Shown here: piece by piece, positions 46,147 through 54,808 of the stretch
Layout of the letters: each line of letters begins with the position of its first letter
Position numbering within the stretch: the first letter of the stretch is position 1
Assembly (NCBI GenBank): GCA_947243855.1
Contig: CAMXIK010000001.1
Coordinates: 204,775-268,774, forward strand
Direction of reading: 5' to 3'
DNA length: 64,000 nt
Source: an uncultured Lachnospiraceae bacterium
GTDB lineage: Bacteria > Bacillota > Clostridia > Lachnospirales > Lachnospiraceae
Translations under genes and position numbers: made by a program
The notes under the pieces: model-generated
The model's input: the letters and a program-made list of their open reading frames with translations, nothing else
Told to the model about the DNA's origin: nothing
Databases searched by the model: none

Positions 46147-46191
46147 CGCACCTCTTTATAGTAGCAGTAATGGCTGATAAGGAGGTGCGGT
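46145..46191 (+). promoter_or_regulatory. Inverted repeat covering the ribosome site of the ABC-2 operon
   Basis: ACCGCACCTCTTTAT (46145-46159) and ATAAGGAGGTGCGGT (46177-46191) form a 15-bp stem with a single G-U pair and a 17-nt loop. The 3' arm contains the whole AAGGAGGTG ribosome site. A TATAGT -10 candidate overlaps the 5' arm, so RNA started there (about 46169) would lack the 5' arm. Confidence 0.6.
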
Positions 46192-46193
46192 AT

Positions 46194-46226
46194 ATGTTTT
46201 TGGGGAAGCGGGGTGACGACGAATGA
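46194..46226 (+). CDS. Ten-codon leader peptide coupled to the ABC-2 ATPase
   Basis: ATG 46194 lies six bases after a very strong AAGGAGGTG and opens a ten-codon frame, MFLGKRGDDE, whose TGA overlaps the ATPase ATG (ATGA at 46223). The ATPase itself has no separate ribosome site of similar strength, so ribosomes probably reach it by re-initiation after the leader. A longer in-frame start at 46170 would give 18 codons. Confidence 0.5.
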   Translation: MFLGKRGDDE

Positions 46227-46960
46227 TTGAAGTGAAAAATCTGACTTTTTCGTATGGAAAAGACAAACAGGCTCTGCATGGCTTAAATTTTACGGTGGAA
46301 GATGGGGAAATCTTTGGCTTTCTTGGGCCGAACGGCTCGGGAAAATCTACGACTCAGAAAATATTGACAGGCGTTTTGCAGGGTCACGGAGGACAGGTTT
46401 CGCTGTTTGGACAGGAGATTTCGGCGGTGCATACGCTGGAATTTTATCAGAAGATAGGCGTCCTGTTTGAGTTTCCCTATTTGTATGCAAACTTAAGCGC
46501 CATTGACAATCTGAAATATTTTTCTTCTTTTTATCCCAAAGATCAGTGCAGAGATATCGGAGAGCTTTTGGAGAAATTGGAATTTAAGACCGATTTCCTG
46601 AAAAAACCGGTCTCGTCATATTCCAAAGGTATGCGGCAGCGTGTCAGTATGGCAAGGGTGCTGATCAGCAGCCCTAAATTACTATTTTTGGACGAACCAA
46701 CCAGCGGGCTTGACCCTTCCGGCGCTGTTTTGTTCCGCAAGATGATAGAAGAAGAACGAGAGAAGGGTACAACCGTATTTTTAACCACACATAATATGCT
46801 GGATGCAGATTTATTATGCGACAGGGTAGCTTTTATTACAAATGGAAATATCGTTGCATTGGACACGCCGAAAAGATTAAAAGAGCAGAACAGCGGACAG
46901 TCAGAAGAGCCGACTTTAGAGGACTTGTTTATTCAATATACGGGAAGGGGGCTGTCCTGA
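46223..46960 (+). CDS. ABC transporter ATP-binding protein (lantibiotic immunity/ABC-2 type)
   Basis: A 245-residue ATPase: Walker A GPNGSGKSTTQK, signature SYSKGMRQRVSMARVL, Walker B LLFLDEPTSGLDP and switch LTTHNM. It drives the two ABC-2 permeases that follow. The layout (regulator, kinase, ATPase, two permeases) resembles CprABC-type systems that protect Clostridia from lantibiotics and host peptides; that role is inferred. Its start overlaps the stop of a ten-codon leader, and its own stop overlaps the first permease start by one base. Confidence 0.94.
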   Translation: MIEVKNLTFSYGKDKQALHGLNFTVEDGEIFGFLGPNGSGKSTTQKILTGVLQGHGGQVSLFGQEISAVHTLEFYQKIGVLFEFPYLYANLSAIDNLKYFSSFYPKDQCRDIGELLEKLEFKTDFLKKPVSSYSKGMRQRVSMARVLISSPKLLFLDEPTSGLDPSGAVLFRKMIEEEREKGTTVFLTTHNMLDADLLCDRVAFITNGNIVALDTPKRLKEQNSGQSEEPTLEDLFIQYTGRGLS

Positions 46961-47952
46961 TGCGGGGAAATTTTTGTTCTTTATTCAAAAAAGACTGCCA
47001 AATGATGTTGTCCGGAAAATTTTTTTTGATCGCTTTTGGCTCCTTGGTTCTTTATACTTTGTTTATCAATTTTGGTTACCTCCATTTTGCGAATGCTGAA
47101 CTTTACAAGGTATATCTGTATGATCCGCAGGGAACACAGAAGGAAGCGTCAGAGCTGATTGCTCCGGTGGCGTCGATGGAAGAATTACAGGCCGCTCTTT
47201 TGGACGATACGAACGGCGTAGGAATCGATGCCAGTTCCGGTAAGCCCGAAATTCTTTTATATTCTGGAAGTGAAAAAGCGGATCGCCACAGGGCCGATTA
47301 TGCGTTGTCGCTTCTGCATCCCGGCGATCCGTATGCTGCGCAGACGGTAGGTACAAATACAAGGGAACAAAAGCAGCGAAAAGAAATGTCCTGCGAGCTG
47401 CTGTTTATAGAAATGACTGCGGTCGGTTTTTTGGGAGTTGCCGCCGTGCTGTTCAAGGAAAAACAGATGGGAGTGATTCGTGTCCATGCAGTTTTGCCAT
47501 TTCAAAAGGGCTTGTTTCTCATATCGAAGCTGTCGGCGTTTTTGCTGTCGGATTTGATCTTTGCGGCGCTTTTGACTGTGTGCAATGTAGGCTTTTCCGA
47601 TATGGAAGTTTTGCCTGCCGTGTTGGTACAGACCGCAATTTTATCGCTTGTTATGACGTTAATAGGATTTGGCTGCGCCATGCTTTTACATGATTTCAGA
47701 CAGTTTTCTCTTGCTTACCTGATCATCGTTGTTTTTGCGGCGACGCCTGTATTTTTGTCGGCAAATACTTCCATAAAAATGGAGTGGATTGGCTGGCACC
47801 CTTTTTATCATGTTTATATGGGACTGAAAAACGCCTTCTTTGGAACGCCCGTTGACAGCCCCTTTTATTATATTTGTTTTACCTGTGGAATTGTGATTTT
47901 GTTTCGGCTTGTACGGTCTGCATTTTACAAAGAGATGGGAAAGGAGGGATGA
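46960..47952 (+). CDS. ABC-2 transporter permease (first)
   Basis: A 330-residue permease with one N-terminal helix (about 18-38), an outer loop of about 120 residues, and five to six helices from about residue 155 to the end. No sequence motif gives the substrate; the neighbours suggest an antimicrobial peptide. ATG 46960 overlaps the ATPase TGA by one base; the longer frame inside the ATPase gene was not used. The stop overlaps or abuts the second permease, so the two should be made in equal amounts. Confidence 0.85.
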   Translation: MRGNFCSLFKKDCQMMLSGKFFLIAFGSLVLYTLFINFGYLHFANAELYKVYLYDPQGTQKEASELIAPVASMEELQAALLDDTNGVGIDASSGKPEILLYSGSEKADRHRADYALSLLHPGDPYAAQTVGTNTREQKQRKEMSCELLFIEMTAVGFLGVAAVLFKEKQMGVIRVHAVLPFQKGLFLISKLSAFLLSDLIFAALLTVCNVGFSDMEVLPAVLVQTAILSLVMTLIGFGCAMLLHDFRQFSLAYLIIVVFAATPVFLSANTSIKMEWIGWHPFYHVYMGLKNAFFGTPVDSPFYYICFTCGIVILFRLVRSAFYKEMGKEG

Positions 47953-47954
47953 TG

Positions 47955-48971
47955 ATGAAAGGGGTTGTTTATCAACTGAAAAGTGTGTGGAAAGACAAAT
48001 TTTGTATCATGTCGTTTCTATTGCCAGTGATTGTCGCGTTAGCGCTGCATGTTAGCGGAGGAATCGATCTTTCTTCCGTGGCGGAATTTCATTTTGGCGG
48101 ATTGGAAAAGGACCTGTCCGCCCAGACAATTGTTTGGTTAGAGAGATATGGTTCCGTAACATTATATGAAACGGAGGCGGAATTAATTGCCGCAATCAAT
48201 GAGCCTTCCACAAATTTGATTGGTGTGGAGACAGACGGAAACGGTATCAAGACCACGATATCCGGCGATGAACTGGATATCTTCCGGCAGACGGCCGACA
48301 CGCTTCCCGCAATGGATAGGGGGAAAGAGAACGCAGAGCAGATAGGCGTCACTGTTTTAGAACGGCCCGATCTGATGGATGGCCTGCAGCATATCTTTAC
48401 CGCCATGACATTAATCGTCGCTATGTTTATGGGCTGTACCTTTAACGCTATGAATATCATATCGGAAAAGGAAAACGGCGTTGACCTTGTCAATCAAATT
48501 CTGCCCATGTCACGCAGTCAGTATGTGATACAAAAGATCTTTATCGGCTTTGCTGGAGGCTGCCTGTCCGCCGTTTTGACAGCCTGTATTTGTTTTCGCT
48601 TATCATTCTGGCGTGCGTTTCTTATGCTGATCTTGATTGTTCTTTCGGCCTTGATAGCGGCATTGGCCGGTCTGGTTATCGGTAATTGTTCCGGGAACCT
48701 TATGACGGGCGTGGCCATTATCAAGATTGTTATGATTGTGTTTATGGCAGTACCGCTGCTGTCTTATCTGTTAGGGACGGATTCTACGGCTGCCCCATTC
48801 TATTATTTTGTGCCGTCCACCGCAGCTTTTGAGGGAATTATGTACTTGGCAGAAGGCGGTAAGGGAACCATTACAAAGGATATTGTGATTCTTTTGGCGC
48901 ATTGTGCGGCCGGGTTGGGAGTTATCTGCTTAAGATTTCCTCGAATCCCGTCTGTTTTTGACAAACAGTAA
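47955..48971 (+). CDS. ABC-2 transporter permease (second)
   Basis: A 338-residue permease with the same plan as its neighbour: one N-terminal helix (about 16-36), an extracytoplasmic part to about residue 135, and six helices to the end, with MNIISEKENGVDLVNQILPM as the coupling segment typical of ABC-2 export permeases. Three ATG codons lie at 47949, 47952 and 47955; the last has AAGGAGGG at the best spacing. Its final 42 bases overlap a small minus-strand gene. Confidence 0.84.
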   Translation: MKGVVYQLKSVWKDKFCIMSFLLPVIVALALHVSGGIDLSSVAEFHFGGLEKDLSAQTIVWLERYGSVTLYETEAELIAAINEPSTNLIGVETDGNGIKTTISGDELDIFRQTADTLPAMDRGKENAEQIGVTVLERPDLMDGLQHIFTAMTLIVAMFMGCTFNAMNIISEKENGVDLVNQILPMSRSQYVIQKIFIGFAGGCLSAVLTACICFRLSFWRAFLMLILIVLSALIAALAGLVIGNCSGNLMTGVAIIKIVMIVFMAVPLLSYLLGTDSTAAPFYYFVPSTAAFEGIMYLAEGGKGTITKDIVILLAHCAAGLGVICLRFPRIPSVFDKQ

Positions 48972-49109
48972 GATAAAGTAAAAGAATAAAAAACCAATGG
49001 ATACTTTAGTAAATACTTCTGCGACCTGCTCGTTTACTGTGAATGACAGTATCATCCGTATGATAATAATTCCCATCATAGCAGCAACTGCAATCATTAC
49101 TTTTTTCAT
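48930..49109 (-). CDS. Small two-helix membrane protein antisense to the permease end
   Basis: A 59-residue frame begins MKKVMIAVAAMMGIIIIR and has two hydrophobic helices (about 4-23 and 36-50) with a polar middle (TVNEQVAEVFTK) and a basic tail ending RRDSRKS. ATG 49109 is preceded by AAAAAGGAGAGC at good spacing. It is convergent with the ABC-2 permease and shares 42 bases with it. I do not recognise the family. The good ribosome site, charge pattern and spacing support a real gene, possibly an accessory peptide for the transporter. Confidence 0.6.
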   Translation of the reverse strand: MKKVMIAVAAMMGIIIIRMILSFTVNEQVAEVFTKVSIGFLFFYFILLFVKNRRDSRKS

Positions 49110-49222
49110 AATTAAGCTCTCCTTTTTCTTGTAGTACCGTGAGGTATTTTCTTTTCTGAAATCAGGATATCAAATAGGGAAAGCCGCTTCCATTCATTTG
49201 ACTTACAGTTTATGGGTTGCGG

Positions 49223-49238
49223 CTTACATTTTTGTAAG
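49223..49238. promoter_or_regulatory. Palindrome upstream of the XRE regulator
   Basis: CTTACA and TGTAAG are perfect halves around TTTT, 98 bases before the regulator start in a 226-base spacer. A possible operator for the XRE protein; TTGACT at 49198-49203 is a candidate -35 element without a clear -10. Confidence 0.35.
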
Positions 49239-49335
49239 ATTCGATGGTGCAACGTCAAGTTGCGGAATTGCTACGGGAAAAGGGTGGACATTCTTTGCTT
49301 TTTTGATATGATTACAAAAACAAGGAGGGAAGGAC

Positions 49336-50148
49336 ATGACATTTGGAGAAAAACTGTACCAATTAAGAAAGACGCGCGGCTATTCACAGGAGGCGTTAGC
49401 GGAAAAACTGCATACCAGCAGACAGGCAGTCAGCAAGTGGGAAAACGATAACGGTTATCCAGAAACGGAAAAAATTATCCTGATTGCGAAACTCTTCGCA
49501 GTGAGTTTGGACGATCTGCTGATGGAAGAGCGGGAGATGGATGCGGCGTCTGGCAGTGCGGCCACAGATCGGGAAGGGCTGTGCGGCGAGGCAGGAAACC
49601 AGCAGAATGAATATTATGTAAACCGAGAAACGGCAAACGGGTTTCTGCTTTATTATAAAAAGAAATTCTTCCTGATCGCGGCGGCCTGCGGGTTTATTTT
49701 AGGATGTAACGGGGCTTCCTACTCTTCCATGGAGCCGGGATTTTATGAACGAATGGTAGAGCCGGTTCTCACTACCCTGTCGGCGGTCGCGCTGCTGTCC
49801 ATTGTATTTTACATTATTTTAAAGCAGAATCCTTACAGAAATCTCAGAAATAAGGTTCTGTTTTTTTCGGACGACGTGAGAAGGGAGTTACAGGACGAGT
49901 TTTTCAAAATAAAAAAAGCGTTGTTGGCGGGGATTATCGTATGTCTGGCGGCCGTAGGTATCAGCGAACTATATTTTGACTATGATCTCATTACAACATG
50001 GGAGACAATGTATCTTTTAAGCGAGGCGGAAATGCTATGGGAGACTGTGTTTTACATGATTCTTGTGGGCGTCTGTAGTTTTGTCATGATTTTTTGCGCG
50101 GGGGTGTACTGGTCTTATGCCGTGTTGCTTCGGGATCAGAGCAGGTAG
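49336..50148 (+). CDS. XRE family regulator with membrane domain
   Basis: A 270-residue protein with an N-terminal Cro/C1 helix-turn-helix (about 4-60; SQEALAEKLHTSRQAVSKWE), a linker, and a C-terminal membrane part of about four helices (about 105-125, 145-165, 195-215 and 240-262). A membrane-bound regulator directly upstream of an ABC pump suggests it senses a signal at the membrane and controls that pump. ATG 49336 has AAGGAGGGAAGG upstream. The ABC genes follow after 45 bases. Confidence 0.9.
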   Translation: MTFGEKLYQLRKTRGYSQEALAEKLHTSRQAVSKWENDNGYPETEKIILIAKLFAVSLDDLLMEEREMDAASGSAATDREGLCGEAGNQQNEYYVNRETANGFLLYYKKKFFLIAAACGFILGCNGASYSSMEPGFYERMVEPVLTTLSAVALLSIVFYIILKQNPYRNLRNKVLFFSDDVRRELQDEFFKIKKALLAGIIVCLAAVGISELYFDYDLITTWETMYLLSEAEMLWETVFYMILVGVCSFVMIFCAGVYWSYAVLLRDQSR

Positions 50149-50193
50149 ACGATGCAAAGGATTGGGGCCATGAGAAAGGAAGGGCAGCGCTCT

Positions 50194-51027
50194 ATGGGAG
50201 AACAGCATTATATCGAAGTAAAAAATCTAGTAAAAAATTATGATACGGGGAAGGTGAAAGTCTGCGCCGTTGATCATATCAGTTTTTATGTGGATCAGGG
50301 TGAGTTTATCGGCATCATGGGAGCTTCCGGTTCCGGAAAAACAACGATATTGAATATCCTATCCGCCATAGACACGATGTCGGAGGGACAGGTTGTTTAT
50401 GACGGAGCTGATATGTCTGGGATGAATGAGGAAGGCTTGGCAGATTTTAGGCGGAAAAATCTTGGCTTTGTCTTTCAGGATTATAATTTGCTGGATACGT
50501 TGACGATAGAAGAAAATATTATGCTGCCCATGATTCTTACTAAGGGAGAGCGGGGGCGGATTTCTGGAAGAAATGCCGTACATACGGCCTGCTTGAAAGA
50601 AGAAATAGACAACACGGTCAAGGAGATAGCGGAACGTTTACAGATCAGCGATATCATGGAAAAATTTCCGTATGAAGTGTCGGGCGGGCAAAAACAGAGA
50701 GCGGCCTGCGCCAGGGCGATTGTCAATCATCCGAAGTTAATTCTCGCGGACGAACCGACGGGAGCTTTGGATTCAAAATCGTCCGCCATGCTGCTTCATA
50801 CGTTACAGATCATGAATGAGGAACTGGGCGCCACCATTTTAATGGTAACACATGACGTATTTTCGGCCTGCTATTGCGAGCGGATTTTATTTTTAAGAGA
50901 CGGGAAAATATGCGCCGAATTGAAACGGGAAGATAGAAATGAAAGAGAGTATCTGAACCGGATTCTTGACATGCAGTCCAAAATCGGGGATGAAGATATG
51001 ATAAAAACGGAGGGGCGTGTATGTTGA
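50194..51027 (+). CDS. ABC transporter ATP-binding protein (BceA-like)
   Basis: A 277-residue ATPase: Walker A GASGSGKTTILN, signature VSGGQKQRAACARAIV, Walker B LILADEPTGALD and switch MVTHD. An insert of about 25 residues after the Q-loop (TKGERGRISGRNAVHTAC) is unusual, and the C-terminal tail is longer than in most relatives. ATG 50194 begins the usual short lead (MGEQHYIEVKN); ATG 50152 and 50170 are in frame and cannot be excluded. It overlaps the permease gene by seven bases. No two-component pair is adjacent; the XRE protein upstream may regulate it. Confidence 0.9.
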   Translation: MGEQHYIEVKNLVKNYDTGKVKVCAVDHISFYVDQGEFIGIMGASGSGKTTILNILSAIDTMSEGQVVYDGADMSGMNEEGLADFRRKNLGFVFQDYNLLDTLTIEENIMLPMILTKGERGRISGRNAVHTACLKEEIDNTVKEIAERLQISDIMEKFPYEVSGGQKQRAACARAIVNHPKLILADEPTGALDSKSSAMLLHTLQIMNEELGATILMVTHDVFSACYCERILFLRDGKICAELKREDRNEREYLNRILDMQSKIGDEDMIKTEGRVC

Positions 51028-53078
51028 ATAAACTTGCCCTGCGGAATGCGGGGAGGCTTTGGAAAGATTATTTAAACTATTTTCTAACACTATGTATGAT
51101 AACCGCGCTTATGTTTTCCTTTCACTCGCTGCTCTTTTCAAAGGATATTTATGAAATGATTCATTACGGAAATAACGGGGAATTATCTACCGCTGGAACG
51201 ATGTTAATTACTTTTATGTCGGTTTCCACGGCGGTTGTTCTCGGCGTTACGGGGTGGCTGATTCACTATATGATGCGCTTTATTCTGGAAAAAAGAAGCC
51301 GGGAGTTTGCAATTTATCTGTTGGCGGGAATGCAGAAAAAGCAGATGGCGGGATTGTATGTGAAGGAAAATCTTTTTCTTGGAGCGACCGCTTTTGGGAC
51401 GGGTATCTTTTTGGGCGGCGGTCTGCGCACGGTATTATTTTTTCTCTTTTATAAAAGCATTGGAAAAAGCTATAAGCTGGTGGGACAAAATTTCAAATCC
51501 TATCCGCCCTCAGTTTTGCTGACAGCGTTTTTATTCGTCGTTTGTTTTGGAATGGCGCTTTTCAGGAATAAGAAGAACTTTTCCCGTATGGAAATCATCG
51601 GCCTTTTACAAATGGACAGACAAAATGAAAGGGTGAATGAAAAGCGGAATCAGTTGTGGAGACGGTTGTTTCTTCTCTCCATTGGCAATGTCCTGTTTCT
51701 GTATTTTTTGATTTTTACGGGCAGAATCACAAAGGGGACGGCGGCAGTTGAAATGATCGGGATGGCGGTTACCTTTTATGCTTTCTGGCTGGGGCTTTCC
51801 GCATTTGGGACGGCGTATATCAAAGGCAAAGGGCGGCTCCTCTATAAGCGGGAAAATCTGTTTTTATGGAGACAGTTTTCTTCCAAAATTCGGAATACCT
51901 GTTTTGTTCTCGGCACATTAAGCCTATTATTTATGTTTGCCCTGACAGGCAGTTCGTTTGCGTTCATGTTAAGCGATTATCAGAATAAGCAGTTAGAAGC
52001 GGAGTATCCGTTTGACGTTATTATGATCAGTGATGATACGGAAGAGAATTTTTCCGAGGAGGAAACGTTAATAGGGGAAACAACGGATGTGAAAAAGATT
52101 CTGAAATATACGGTCTATCAAAATGGAACAAGCGATATGGGAGATTATCTTTATCGGAATTTAAGCCTGTTTTCCGATAGGGAAAGCGATCCGTTTTTGG
52201 CGGAAGGACGGCGGGAGATAGCATACTACGATTATGATGTATATATGGGGATCACCGATTACAACAGATTACGCGAAATGCTGGGGTTGAAGAGGGTTGT
52301 CCTGCGCGACAATCAATATCTCATCCATATGTCGAACCGGGTATATCGGGAAATCATGGAAAAAGATGACAGACCAGAAAACGGTCTTCATACAGGGCTT
52401 GACTTCGCCGGCATACGGACGGAGGGTTTTGCACAGAACGGACACAACGGAACGGACTATCTGCTGGTTGTGCCGGATTGGAAACTTGCGGGGATGAAAC
52501 CATATTTCTCTCTTATGGCGGTCATGACAAACGGAGATGTGCCGGAAAGTTTATCGGAGCGTTTATATGAACTGGCCGGAAAGACGAGAGGTTATGATGA
52601 GCTGGCTGATTTTATAAAAATCGGGAGCGAAGAGCTTTTCTTAATGCCAGCTTCGATACAGGTGAAGAGCCGGGAGATTCTGGAACTCAAATTTTTGATG
52701 AGCACGCTCTCTTTTCCTCTTTTTTATATCGGGCTGGTGTTTTTATGCGTGTCCTTTACCGTTCTTTCCGTTCAGCAGATCAGCGATTCCCATAAATATA
52801 AATTTCGTTATCGGATTTTGTATCGGTTGGGTGTGGGAAAAAGGCAGATAGAAAAGCTATTGGCAAAGCAGATGTTTTTTTACTATTTATGCCCGGTACT
52901 TCTTGCGGCTGCCGTCAGCGCGGCGCTTGTTCTTTATGTGGGATTACAATTTGTGGCGCATACGGGAATCCGCACGGCGGGAGGAATGTATTTCGGCGTT
53001 TCGTGCGGCGGGTTTCTCAGTGTGTATGTTTTGTATTTTGGTTTGACGTATGTACAATGCAGGAGGCAGGGCTGGTAA
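51021..53078 (+). CDS. ABC transporter permease, FtsX-like (BceB-like)
   Basis: A 685-residue permease with the BceB plan: an N-terminal helix (about 18-38), a three-helix bundle (about 58-185), further helices at about 205-260 and 285-305, an extracytoplasmic domain (about 325-545) and a C-terminal three-helix bundle (about 560-680). It pairs with the ATPase through a seven-base overlap and likely handles peptide antibiotics. ATG 51021 has GGAGGGG upstream. Confidence 0.88.
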   Translation: MLNKLALRNAGRLWKDYLNYFLTLCMITALMFSFHSLLFSKDIYEMIHYGNNGELSTAGTMLITFMSVSTAVVLGVTGWLIHYMMRFILEKRSREFAIYLLAGMQKKQMAGLYVKENLFLGATAFGTGIFLGGGLRTVLFFLFYKSIGKSYKLVGQNFKSYPPSVLLTAFLFVVCFGMALFRNKKNFSRMEIIGLLQMDRQNERVNEKRNQLWRRLFLLSIGNVLFLYFLIFTGRITKGTAAVEMIGMAVTFYAFWLGLSAFGTAYIKGKGRLLYKRENLFLWRQFSSKIRNTCFVLGTLSLLFMFALTGSSFAFMLSDYQNKQLEAEYPFDVIMISDDTEENFSEEETLIGETTDVKKILKYTVYQNGTSDMGDYLYRNLSLFSDRESDPFLAEGRREIAYYDYDVYMGITDYNRLREMLGLKRVVLRDNQYLIHMSNRVYREIMEKDDRPENGLHTGLDFAGIRTEGFAQNGHNGTDYLLVVPDWKLAGMKPYFSLMAVMTNGDVPESLSERLYELAGKTRGYDELADFIKIGSEELFLMPASIQVKSREILELKFLMSTLSFPLFYIGLVFLCVSFTVLSVQQISDSHKYKFRYRILYRLGVGKRQIEKLLAKQMFFYYLCPVLLAAAVSAALVLYVGLQFVAHTGIRTAGGMYFGVSCGGFLSVYVLYFGLTYVQCRRQGW

Positions 53079-53176
53079 ATGTGTTGGATATGAGATTTAT
53101 GCCGTGGGATTCTCATACGATTGTTGGGACGACGGAGGGATAAACAAACAGTTTGAAAATAGAGTGGCGTTTTAGG

Positions 53177-53205
53177 TTGTGTATGGGTTTATTATAGGGT
53201 AAAAT
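53177..53205 (+). promoter_or_regulatory. Possible promoter of the MNT/HEPN pair
   Basis: TTGTGT at 53177-53182 and TAAAAT at 53200-53205 are 17 bases apart, 51 bases before the nucleotidyltransferase start. Confidence 0.35.
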
Positions 53206-53255
53206 ATTTATAAATATCGCAGGCGGATTTATATATAAACAATGGGGATTAGAAA

Positions 53256-53606
53256 ATGGAAAAGATTAAAGATGAGAATATAAGGGAAATGCTGTTGGAA
53301 TTGGCAGAAGCGCTGCATCAAGTATATGGTGAAAAATTAAAAAGTGTTGTACTGTATGGCTCCGTTGCCAGAGGAACACAGACAGACGATTCAGACATTG
53401 ATATTATGATTTTGGTTGATGGAAATAATGATGAATTGCGCCTGTATGATGATAGACTAAATGATGTTTCAACGGATTTTTCATTGAAATACTTAAAAGT
53501 ATTGTCTGTAGTAGACATTAGCTATCAGGAATATGAGAATTGGAGAAATATCTCACCATTTTATCGGAATGTGTCTAAGGAAGGGATTGTACTGTATGCA
53601 GCTTGA
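53256..53606 (+). CDS. MNT-type nucleotidyltransferase (antitoxin of a HEPN/MNT pair)
   Basis: A 116-residue minimal nucleotidyltransferase with GSVARGTQTDDSDIDIMI, the GS-x10-D-x-D active site. In characterised MntA/HepT pairs this enzyme adds AMP groups to the HEPN toxin and silences it. Its last bases overlap the HEPN gene by 11, as expected for a toxin-antitoxin pair. ATG 53256 is preceded by a GGGGAT stretch. The codon use is AT-richer than that of neighbouring pump genes, suggesting transfer. Confidence 0.88.
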   Translation: MEKIKDENIREMLLELAEALHQVYGEKLKSVVLYGSVARGTQTDDSDIDIMILVDGNNDELRLYDDRLNDVSTDFSLKYLKVLSVVDISYQEYENWRNISPFYRNVSKEGIVLYAA

Positions 53607-54012
53607 TATCAAGACATTGTGCCAATATAGATTGGATCGCGCAAAAGAAGATTTGCTTGCTGCGGAGATGAATCATAAGGCAGGGCTTTTTAAAGCGGCA
53701 ATTAATCGTTCTTATTATGCCATTTTTCATAGTATACGCGCAGTGAATGTTTTAGATAATTTTGATGCGTCAAAACATAGTTCAGTTATTGCGCATTTCA
53801 ATCAATTTTATGTGCATAAAGGTGAGTTTGAACGTGACGTATATAAAATAATTGATAGTGCATACCGAATCAGAGAAAAGTGTGATTATTCAGATTTTTT
53901 CATTGCTTCAAAGGCAGATTCGGAAATCCAACTAAAACATGCACAGGATTTTGTTGGTACTGTGGAGGATTATTTGAATCAAAAGTTTAATGATGGAAAT
54001 GCTGTTTGCTGA
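53596..54012 (+). CDS. HEPN domain protein (putative RNase toxin)
   Basis: A 138-residue all-helical HEPN protein. The segment FKAAINRSYYAIFHSIRAV carries the conserved Arg and His in an R-x6-H arrangement, close to the R-x4-6-H RNase motif of HEPN toxins. ATG 53596 was chosen because the domain starts there and it overlaps the nucleotidyltransferase by 11 bases; the longer frame from 53533 lies fully in the upstream gene. Activity is inferred from family and pairing; many such pairs act in phage defence. Confidence 0.85.
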   Translation: MQLDIKTLCQYRLDRAKEDLLAAEMNHKAGLFKAAINRSYYAIFHSIRAVNVLDNFDASKHSSVIAHFNQFYVHKGEFERDVYKIIDSAYRIREKCDYSDFFIASKADSEIQLKHAQDFVGTVEDYLNQKFNDGNAVC

Positions 54013-54120
54013 TACATGCGGCAGGCGGCATTTTTGCGTGCCATGCAGAAGATAGGATTGACTTAAGGTACTTTATTTGCTAAAATGAAAGCGTGTACTT
54101 GCATGGAGGAGGAAGCGGAT

Positions 54121-54696
54121 TTGGATGAAACGAGTCAGAAAATCATTGACGCGGCGATGACATTGGTCCGGGACAAAGGATATGTTGCAACAACCACGAA
54201 AGAGATCGCAAGGGTAGCCGGTGTAAACGAGTGCACCCTGTTCCGTAAGTTTGAGAGCAAAAAGGATATTGTTTTACAGGGGGCAAACCAAGCAGGATGG
54301 CGGGCGAATGTCACGCCCGAGATTTTTGAAAATGTAACATGGGATTTGCAAAAAGACTTGGAAATGTTCATGAGGGCATATATAGACAGGATGACGCCGG
54401 ATTTCGTCAATCTGTCGATCGGTCTGAGAGCGCCGCAGCTCTATGAGGAAACCAAACAGCTCATTATGAAGGTGCCACAGGCTTTTTTGGAGACATTTAC
54501 CAATTACCTGAATCAGATGTGCGAGAAGGGGAAAATACCGGAGAAAGACTTTAAAACGTTGGCATTGACCGTATTTTCTGCAACATTCGGTTACACATTT
54601 CTGAATGCATCGTTCGGAAAAGAGCTTACAGATATTGAGAAGGATACATACATAAAAGAAAGTGTGCAGATGTTTGTAAGGGGAATCTATCAGTAA
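54121..54696 (+). CDS. TetR/AcrR family transcriptional regulator
   Basis: A 191-residue regulator with an N-terminal TetR helix-turn-helix (about 5-52; IIDAAMTLVRDKGYVATTTK, ARVAGVNECTLFRKFESK) and a helical ligand domain. TTG 54121 is preferred because GGAGGAGG lies about eight bases upstream; ATG 54085 is in frame but has no ribosome site. It is followed by ilvB after 112 bases, including a hairpin, so it might regulate ilvBN or only itself. Confidence 0.9.
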   Translation: MDETSQKIIDAAMTLVRDKGYVATTTKEIARVAGVNECTLFRKFESKKDIVLQGANQAGWRANVTPEIFENVTWDLQKDLEMFMRAYIDRMTPDFVNLSIGLRAPQLYEETKQLIMKVPQAFLETFTNYLNQMCEKGKIPEKDFKTLALTVFSATFGYTFLNASFGKELTDIEKDTYIKESVQMFVRGIYQ

Positions 54697-54723
54697 AATG
54701 TAACGCTGGCAGAGGTCGGCGCA

Positions 54724-54757
54724 ATGGGGCTGTCGCAGGGAAGGGGTGCAGCCCCAT
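54724..54757 (+). other. Hairpin between tetR-type gene and ilvB
   Basis: ATGGGGCTG (54724-54732) and CAGCCCCAT (54749-54757) form a perfect 9-bp stem around a 16-nt loop. No T run follows on either strand, so it is not a typical terminator. It may stabilise RNA or take part in control of ilvB. Confidence 0.4.
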
Positions 54758-54808
54758 AAAAGTATATATTACGCGTGCAAGCACACGCATTAATGATTGG
54801 AGGAAATT

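Noticed and set aside
54724..54757. Hairpin upstream of ilvB as a Rho-independent terminator
   Set aside because: No T run follows on either strand; kept only as a hairpin.
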